Shown: positions 57,601 through 64,000 of the stretch, one piece after another
Layout: each line of letters begins with the position of its first letter
Numbering within the stretch: position 1 is the stretch's first letter
Origin: Gari tellinella
Lineage: Eukaryota > Mollusca > Bivalvia > Cardiida > Psammobiidae
Reading direction: 5' to 3'
NCBI GenBank assembly: GCA_922989275.2
Contig: OV277867.1
Location: 1,054,001 to 1,118,000, forward strand
DNA: 64,000 bases
Notes under the pieces: model-generated
Told to the model about the DNA's origin: nothing
Databases searched by the model: none
The model's input: only the letters and a program-made list of their open reading frames with translations
Made by a program: the position numbers and the translations under genes

Positions 57601-60600
57601 CCAATCTAGACTTTGATTCCTGGATAGAATCAAACAATGCCACAGTGCCTTCAGGAAGTGGTGAGACTAGCACGCTGGATACCACAGACTCTCTAGCTGG
57701 GCACCAGCCAAGAAGCACTGACCTCATTCAGCTTGGTTTTGATGGTATACTGACACCAGATGAAAAGGAGTATTTCTCCCTCCAGTACTTTGATCCGCTA
57801 CATAAGAAGGGGCGGACAGCCTCTATCTCCTCACCCAGCTGTGGCTCTAATGCCCATTATTTCTTTGCTAAACCACCTGAAGAAAAGGATCTGGTGAGCA
57901 AGGATAGGAATGCGTGGGTGACGTTTGATGATGACAGTGTGTTTGGGTTTAGAGAGGGGGGTAATGACGGCAGTTCAACAGTGGAAGCTGGAGACCAGTC
58001 TGCTGACGTGACTGATGTTGTCTCCTACATAGACACAAAGGACGACACAAAGGTATGGGGACTTTCTGGCTCCAAGGTTATAAACCTTTTGAGTTGAGTC
58101 TGATATTGTTCTCAAGCATTTGATTGGTCAGTTTTGAGCCGAGGCTCAAAACTGACCAATCAAATGATTGAGAATACTCCAGACTCAACTCAAAAGCTTT
58201 ATAAGCTTTATAAGCTGATATCCTTCTCAAGCATTTGATTGGTGAGATTTGAGCCTAGGCTAAAATCTCACCAATCAAATGCTTGAGAACTACTCCAGAC
58301 TCAACTCAAAAGCTTTATAACCTTGGAGCCTGGTTGTTGTTGTTGTTTCTAAGAAAGTTTACATCCTTTCAAAGCTATGTAATGATACATCCTGATCATC
58401 CCATTCCTTGCAGCTCTGGCTCCAAGGTTATACAGCGTTTAACCCTTTCCCCCATAAAAGCGACTTTTAGCGCGCACAGTTTATTCCTCCATTGAATATA
58501 ATAGTTCCAATTTATACAATCATGAACGTGTACCATAATGAATATTTTCCTTATTCTAGTAGATGGTGGCTTAAAGTAGGCTGAAAGTAAAGCAGAATGC
58601 GCCTTCATGCACATTCTGCTTTACTTTCTACCTGCTTTAAGTAGTCACCTATTTCAAAACTAAAAATAGGGGCAATGGGTTAAGTTGAATCGGAAGTCAT
58701 TCTCAAGCATTGAGCCTTGGCTCAAATCTGACCAATCAAATGCTTGAGAACGGCCTCAGGCGCAACTTAAACGCTTTATAACCTTGGACCCTGCTCAACA
58801 TTGACTTGTTGTTGTGTAGACGTCGTGACTTTATGGTGACCAGGTCCCATGCTTATAAAGCGTTTGAATCGATCGTTCTCAAGCATTGCATGAGTGTTTT
58901 ATAAGGATGGGGGTCTTGTAAGAAAAGAGAATAAAGGCTCTGTTAGTAGCAGAGCTTCAGATAAGACAAGTGCTCTAGATATTAAAGAGGGAGTAAACTG
59001 CACAGATCCACCATTTTCTCACTTATTTTATCATAAAATCCTATGGTGTTACAGTGGAGAATACGTTATTCTTTCCCGTTTAAACGAAACAAAACGTAAA
59101 TGCAATTCACTAAAATGTAGAAAATAACAATTTTCTGACATATCTCACAATTTATTTTTGTCTGAATGGTAAACCATTTGGAGCCTGATCAGACGTCTGT
59201 TAACCCGGTGTCTGATCTGGCTCCAAACGGTTTGCAATGGAAATAATAATTTTAGCGTAAACGCGTTTATTGGGAAAGAATAACGTTTTCTCAACTGTAC
59301 TACTCTTGTGAGTAGTGAAACCATAGGGTTTAAAGCAGAAATAAAGATTTTAGTTTTTGAAATAACCCCCTTATTTGGAGGTCTGTGTCCAAAGCTGTCA
59401 AGTACTTCAGTTGAGTCTGTAGATTGTTCTCAAGCATTTGATTGGTCAGATTTGAGCTTTTGCTCATATCTGACTTTTCAAATGCTTGACAATGATCTCG
59501 AGCTCAAATCAAATGCTTTATAACCTTGGGGTTTTAACTACTTCAAAACTCTATGATTTGACTACTCATTTACAACATAGAGTTGGTTAGAAACCTCGAG
59601 AAAAAATGTTTAAACTCATTCACCCCTGATAATTTTAATGGACAGTTCCAATTTCAAAATAAGTCTAGTCCATCTTTTACAATATATTTAAAAATGACAA
59701 ACAGTGTAGACCCTGATCAGAGGGCTCCTTAAGGAGCCCTCTGATCAGGGTCTACACTTTTCGCATGGGCTAGGTGAAATACACATAGGTACACTGTTTG
59801 TAAATGACGAGTAAACTCGTCACTAGGGTTGAATGTTTAAAATGATCATTTTAATCACTCTAGAATGGAGCCCATGGGTTTGACCACACAAGAAACTGAC
59901 AATTCTAATGCAATTTATCAATTTGCTGCATTTTGATTTGCTCATGTGACCAAATATATTATATATGTCACAAATTGCTCTACGGACTCACGGTCACCAT
60001 TCCTTCAACAAGGAGAAAACAGAATTTATAGCACATATTTGATGGCTACTTAATGAAGGACAAGAGTAATGAAAAAAGCTCCATTGCCATTTTTCTGCAT
60101 TTACTGCCATGTTTTAAGGACTACTGATTAAATTTCCTTTAAATTCCTGCAAAACCTTTCAAATCTGTAAACCTCACTAAATTGAACATAATTTTGGTTC
60201 TGAAGGACTTGAATTTAACCCTTTACAGGCTAGCCTGTTTCAAGTATTTAATACTGGTGAAAGTAAAGCAGAATGTGCCTTAAGGTGCATTCTGCTTCTC
60301 TTTCATTCTGCTTTAAGCTAGTCTCTACTAGGATTTAGGAAATATTTCTTCTATTGTACATTCATAACTGTATAAAATGGAACTATTTTCTTCAGTGGAT
60401 GAATTTAATGTGTATGATACATATTTGTGACTTTATAAATAGGTACTACTTTCTTCAATGGAGAAATGAATTAAATGCCTAAAAATGTGTATCTTAACCC
60501 TTTCCTCCATAGAAGCGCCTTTTAGCACATTCAATTCTTTCCTACACTGAAGAAAATAGTTCCAATTTTTGCAGTCATAAAAATGTACTGTAAGAAATAT

Positions 60601-62930
60601 TTTCTAAATTCTAACAGATGACAGCTTAAAGCAGGCTGAAAGTAAAGCAGAATGCGTCTTAAGGCGCATTCTGCTTTACTTTCAACTTGCTTTAAGTGGT
60701 CATTTGTCGTCAAAACTAGAAACAGGCCATGGAGTAAAGAGTTCACTAGAGTTATTTACAACTTCAGGGTCATGAGAAGTTACGGAAGAAGCTGTATGTG
60801 GACGAAGAATCAGATGCCTTTTGTCAGATGGTTGCTGAGTAAGTGACAATAGTATGGTAAAAGGGTTACAGACAAACTTGTGGCAATGCAGGGCTCCAGA
60901 TAAGAGGGAGTAAACTGAACAAATTCAACATTTTCTCACTCATTTTAGCACCAAATCCTATGGTGATACTACTCATTAGAATCGTCTCTTCGAGACGATT
61001 CTAATGAGTAGTGACACCATAGTGTTTAAAGCAGAAATAAAGATTTAAGTTTTTGAAATACTCCCCTTATCTGGAGCCCTGGCAATGTAATACAAAAAGA
61101 AAATGATTCAAGAATCTTTAACCCTTAGCCCGCCAAATAAATTGTCGTCTGCTATATTTCTCGTCTGCTTCAAGTTTCAAAGTGCTTCAAAGTTGCTCAA
61201 AATTGCTGAAAATGTTGTCCGAGTGTCAAACAGCTTGGATCCGGATGAGACGCCGAGTTACTCGGCGTCTCATCTGGATCCAAGCTGTTTGCATATGGAG
61301 CTATAGTCGTGAGTGGCAGGCTAAGGGTTAATTGTTACAAAATACAAGATTAACTTATTCTATACCCTGCGTAGTCGGCTTGAATTTTTTAAACAATTTT
61401 AAGAAAATGCTCACAACTTTGATGTCCCTTGAGATATTCTTTTCATATTTGGCATACATGTGTATGTGGACAATACCATTCCATGCACACAATTTTTTTA
61501 CCCCAGTGACCTTGAACAAAGGGCCCATGTAAAGGTTTTGAAATCTGCATTAAGGTTTTGAAAAATTCTTATAACTTCTATGTCCTTATTACTCTGTTAT
61601 TTTCCAGCCTGAAAGATGAGTACAAGTCATCCGACACGAGAACCAATCTTGGGTTTATTGTGAGTCCCATGTGTGACAAACAGCAGGAGTCTATGTCAGT
61701 GAAGATCGTTGTATATTCAGAGTTTACCGAGGAGCCATTCACCTTTACTAGCGATGGTAAGTGTTTTAACCCTTTCTCCCCATAAATACGCCTTTTTACC
61801 CCTCTAATTTATTCCTCCATTGAAGAAAATAGGTCCAATTTGTACAGTAATAAATATTTATTATAGGAAATATTTTCAACATTCTATCAGATTTTAGCTT
61901 AAAGCAGGTTGAAAGTAAAGCAGAATGCGTCTTAAGGCGTATTATGCTTTACTTTTAACCTGCTTTAACTGGTCATCTATCTTCTGAACTAAAAACAGAC
62001 TATGGGGTAATGGGTTAAGCTTCCATTTGCTAGGATATAGAAAACTTTGTCAAATATGGGTGTCCTGTATAAAGACTTATCTAAAAAAGATTTGACATGA
62101 ATGTGTATTTGGAATTTCTATGAAATATATCTTTATATTTCTCACTATACATAAGACAAACAAATGAAAAACATATGTCGTAGGCAATATTGGAATCTAG
62201 GTCAATTCGGAATCTGCATAGACCATATTGGAATTCTGATATGGCATGGCCATATTGGAATTATGTTATGGCCTAGGCAGATTCCGGATCTGCCCAGACC
62301 ATATTAGAATCTAGTTATTTAAGTAATAACATTATAAGCGTTGTTAGTTATACCAATTTAAGACATAGGTACCGTATTAAAACTAAACAGTAACATTTCA
62401 TAAATAATGTTTGAATTATTTTCTCCATGTATCTGTAACTAGCTACTGTCACAAAGTACTTACCAGGGCTCCAGATAAGAGGGAGTAAACTGAGCAAATC
62501 CATAATTTTCTCACTTATTTCAGCACCAAATCCTATGGTGTTACTACTCATTAGAATCGCCCTCCGAGACGATTCTAATTAGTAGTGACACCATAGGGTT
62601 TAATGCAGAAATAAAGATTTTTGTTTTTGAAATACTCCCCTTATCTGGAACCCTGACTTACACACGGAGTAGAAACAACATAATATCCTACATGCATTTC
62701 CCCAATACATGTGTCATCCGTTGGTCATCAGATACCTGTATACAAGATCCATCTATGTCTAGCTTCATGTTGATATTGCTATTTGTTACAGCCAACAGCC
62801 TTGTGGAGCACGTTATTAACCATGTATTGTACAGTTGTCTCACAAACAGTATGCCTAGTCACATGGTCAACTCCCTCAAGTCGGTTGACTTTATCCTCAA
62901 AGTGACTGACAAATCAGAGTACTTGTTAAA
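48456..62930 (+). CDS. PIK3C2: class II phosphoinositide 3-kinase-like gene, N-terminal exons
   Basis: Six in-phase exons (48456-48607, 49613-50102, 57212-58052, 60768-60838, 61608-61756, 62792-62930) give 614 codons. The last three resemble the segment leading into and including the Ras-binding domain of class II PI3Ks: DAFCQMVAE, SSDTRTNLGFIVSP, SVKIVVYSEFTEEPFTFTSD, SLVEHVINHVLYS and DFILKVTDKSEYLL. Upstream is a long Ser/Pro/Gly-rich tail with PPPIPPR, ALISLSPP and STDLIQLGFDG, as expected for the disordered regulatory N-terminus. Family knowledge: these enzymes make PI3P and PI(3,4)P2 on endocytic membranes with clathrin and small GTPases. The start codon lies left of 48456, and the kinase, C2 and PX parts lie right of the window. 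Subtype (C2A versus C2B) is not decided. Introns are MITE-rich but lack the edge arrays of NAT10. Confidence 0.75.
48679..49202. mobile_element. family A TTAA MITE with family B copy inserted
   Basis: Outer ends TTTAACCCTTTACCCC and AGTAATAGGTTAA; family B element 48803-49053 is inserted at a TTAA. Intron between PI3K exons a and b. Confidence 0.83.
49613..50102 (+). CDS. PI3K-C2-like exon b with internal duplication
   Basis: 490 nt, rich in Asn, Pro, Gln and Ser. Contains two consecutive 27-residue units starting NMAATSGF(Q/P)QDMQMPNPG, so an 81-bp in-frame tandem duplication. Later segments include ALISLSPPAESVKPAWGLPS and LNDLEGLDFS. Acceptor TATTATTTTAG, donor CAG|GTAATA. Other frames open across it are shadows. 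Confidence 0.8.
50489..50862. mobile_element. older CAGGGCTCC-type MITE interrupted by a younger one
   Basis: Outer ends TAGGGCTAAAGATAAG and CTTATCCGGAGCCCTG, diverged. A well-preserved copy at 50569-50761 sits inside with a 6-bp duplication AATACT. Confidence 0.82.
50569..50761. mobile_element. CAGGGCTCC MITE nested in a relative, TSD AATACT
   Basis: Intact ends and central hairpin; AATACT directly flanks both sides within the older element. Confidence 0.9.
51566..51758. mobile_element. CAGGGCTCC MITE, TSD CATATC
   Basis: Full length, CATATC on both sides, inserted in a TTAA MITE (51500-51850). Confidence 0.9.
52192..52384. mobile_element. CAGGGCTCC MITE, TSD AGACTG
   Basis: Variant ends CAGAGCACC / GGAGTCCTG; AGACTG flanks both sides. 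Confidence 0.9.
52444..52699. mobile_element. CAGGGCTGCC MITE, second copy, TSD GCAGTG
   Basis: Opposite orientation to the 47980 copy, exact 6-bp GCAGTG duplication, and again carrying the AGCAGAATGCGCC palindrome centrally, so the composite itself moved or both received the same insert. Confidence 0.85.
55551..55742. mobile_element. CAGGGCTCC MITE, TSD TTTCAT
   Basis: Ends CAGAGCTCC / GGAGCCCTG; TTTCAT flanks both sides. Confidence 0.9.
57212..58052 (+). CDS. PI3K-C2-like exon c
   Basis: 841 nt, 280 codons, starting ELENEQKKQSMAQSRGQG. Ser/Pro/Gly-rich first half, then DSLAGHQPRSTDLIQLGFDG, LTPDEKEYFSLQYFDPLHKK and NAWVTFDDDSVFG. Acceptor CTATTTCAG, donor AAAG|GTATGG in phase 0. The acidic and hydrophobic motifs may be adaptor-binding sites (inference). 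Confidence 0.82.
58075..58330. mobile_element. inverted repeat, CTCAAGCATTTGATTGGTCAG family
   Basis: Two tandem palindromes around GAGCC(G/T)AGGCTC with arms TTCTCAAGCATTTGATTGGT and reverse, and outer CCAAGGTTATAAA. Other copies 2085-2175 (half), 13800-14260 (split by a SINE), 28640-28712, 34660-34798, 58685-58915, 59395-59535. Follows PI3K exon c directly. Confidence 0.75.
58950..59385. mobile_element. CAGGGCTCC-type MITE with another MITE nested in it
   Basis: Decayed ends (GCAGAGCTTCAGATAAG, CTTATTTGGAGGTCTG) and inner TCCTATGGTGTTAC / AGTAGTGAAACCATAGGG. A TA-flanked palindromic element fills about 59054-59299 (arms ACGTTATTCTTTCCC / GGGAAAGAATAACGT; core GAGCCTGATCAGACG). Confidence 0.75.
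60768..60838 (+). CDS. PI3K-C2-like exon d
   Basis: 71-nt exon, GHEKLRKKLYVDEESDAFCQ then MVAE. Acceptor CAACTTCAG, donor GCTGA|GTAAGT. Resembles the class II PI3K linker just before the Ras-binding domain. Its acceptor is about 20 nt from the end of a TTAA MITE. Confidence 0.72.
60889..61081. mobile_element. CAGGGCTCC MITE, TSD GCAATG
   Basis: Full length, GCAATG on both sides, between PI3K exons d and e. Confidence 0.9.
61608..61756 (+). CDS. PI3K-C2-like exon e, start of Ras-binding domain
   Basis: 149 nt, LKDEYKSSDTRTNLGFIVSP, then SVKIVVYSEFTEEPFTFTSD. The NxGF.xSP and FTFT(C/S)D patterns are the clearest class II PI3K signature in the window. Acceptor ATTTTCCAG, donor GATG|GTAAGT. Confidence 0.82.
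62464..62655. mobile_element. CAGGGCTCC MITE, TSD ACTTAC
   Basis: Full length, ACTTAC on both sides, between PI3K exons e and f. Confidence 0.9.
62792..62930 (+). CDS. PI3K-C2-like exon f, Ras-binding domain
   Basis: 139 nt, ANSLVEHVINHVLYSCLTNS then SVDFILKVTDKSEYLL. Matches the class II RBD pattern (TV.x(V/I)I.x.L followed by DFVLK..G..E.L). Acceptor TTTGTTACAG, donor AA|GTAAGT. The next exon is not in the window. Confidence 0.78.
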
Positions 62931-64000
62931 GTAAGTCAAGTTGTTCTATACCCATTATGTGCTGAATGTTTCATAGTTATGGACAATTCCACTTTTAAAT
63001 TAATGATCAGTTTATGTTGATCTATAGGAAAGAAAGTATATAAGATAGTTAAAATTGAAACAAACAGTGCAGACCCTGATCAGAAGGCTCCTTAACCCTT
63101 TCATGATCAAATTATTCAGGAGATTTTTACCCCTTCACCACTTTATTGTCATCCGCTTCAATATTGTTGTCTGCAAGACACGTTTCAAGGTTAGATTTAA
63201 GGTTGTATGACTTGATAACTATCAATAAGATTGTCAAACAGTTTGGGTCCTGATCAAACGCCGCGTTACGCGGCGTCTGATCAGGACCCAAACTGTTTGC
63301 AAACATGCTTTAAGGTGTCATTGAGAGTAAAAGGGTGAAGGCTGTGATCAAGGTCTACACTGTTTGCAAAGCTGTATACCGATATATTTGGTTCCGGCAT
63401 AGGATAGGTGAACAAATTATGAAAAAGCTATAACATCTGACAGAAGAAAGAAAACCAATATTATTTTGCAAGAGTGAGTTTTAAAAGGTATTCTTTAAAC
63501 CCATTACCCCATAGCCTGTTTCTAGTTTTGAAGATATGTGACCACTTAAAGCAGGTTGAAAGTAAAGCAGATTGCCCTTAAAGGCGCATTCTGCTTTACT
63601 TCAGTCTGCTTTAAGCTATTATCTGCTAGAATATAGAAAATATTTCTTATGATTTTTTATTTGTGACAGTATAAAATTGGAACTATTTTCTTCATTAGAG
63701 GAGTAAATTAAAGGCGTTAAAAGGCCTATTTATGGGGTTATGGGTTAAGCAATTCTTAAAAAAATATGTAACAAAAATTCTTTATGAATTTACTAAAAGG
63801 TCGTGATTGGCAGGTGATTGATCAGTCAATGCTGCCAATCAATTGGGTCTAACGAAAATTGCCAATTTCAATGCCTACTAGAGACGTGGACTGTGGTCAT
63901 CTTGTTTGAGAGAGGGCTCTAGATCTGAGGAGTATTTCAAAAACTAAAATATTTATTTCTTAATTAAACCACATGGTGTCACTACTCATTTAAATTGTCT

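Noticed and set aside
57467..57727. 86-codon minus-strand frame
   Set aside because: Shadow of PI3K-like exon c.
6517..60746. Recurring short frame with HLKQVESKAECALR..LLYFQPALS
   Set aside because: Translation of the family A MITE palindrome; present in dozens of copies without a consistent start or end.
13404..61306. Recurring 60-90 aa frame with SPPNKLSSAIFLVCFKFQSA and LDPDETPSYSASH
   Set aside because: It occurs only within family C TTAA MITEs in both orientations and contains the palindromic core; not a gene.

Overview
This is animal nuclear DNA: spliced genes with GT-AG introns, tRNA-derived SINEs, LINE fragments and very many short inverted-repeat DNA transposons. The repeats (TTAA-flanked and hAT-like MITEs, SINEs whose 3' end reads ATGACTGAAATA..GTTGAAAGCGACGTAAA, and a tandem GTGACCTAGTTTTTGACC element) and the divergence of the proteins from vertebrates suggest a mollusc, most likely a bivalve. 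The species cannot be named from the sequence.

Two protein-coding genes are present, placed head to head. Positions 1-43917, minus strand, hold 19 coding exons of an NAT10/Kre33-type RNA cytidine acetyltransferase. The start codon is at 43910, 852 codons are visible, and roughly the last 170 codons lie left of the window. All 19 exons join in frame through AG acceptors and GT donors, except exon 10, which has a GC donor. Positions 48456-62930, plus strand, hold six internal exons of a class II phosphoinositide 3-kinase-like gene (proline-rich N-terminus running into the Ras-binding domain). Its start codon and its C2 and kinase regions are not identified here. The 4.5 kb between the genes holds a 1.26 kb inverted-repeat element, a LINE remnant and anonymous sequence; any promoter must lie there but none is recognised with confidence.

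The NAT10 introns are the striking part. Minisatellites of 25, 42, 51, 53, 62, 89 and 93 bp sit against exons 3, 4, 6, 10 and 15. In all but the 25-bp array, each unit is a copy of the neighbouring exon-intron junction: the splice site plus about 10-65 nt of exon. Lower-copy versions occur at exons 12, 13 and 19. The largest is a 6.7 kb, about 65-copy array whose 89-bp unit carries the 3' end of exon 10, its GC splice donor and the end of a TTAA MITE. I saw no comparable non-transposon array away from a NAT10 splice site.

The remaining sequence is mainly MITEs, many nested: an about 190-bp family with CAGGGCTCC ends and 6-bp target duplications (about 27 copies), several TTAA families (tens of copies), TA-flanked families, and a GGGCCCGTTT-ended family. 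There are also three copies of one SINE, other tRNA-like sequences, an RTE-like reverse-transcriptase remnant with a stop codon in its catalytic motif, and a second LINE remnant.
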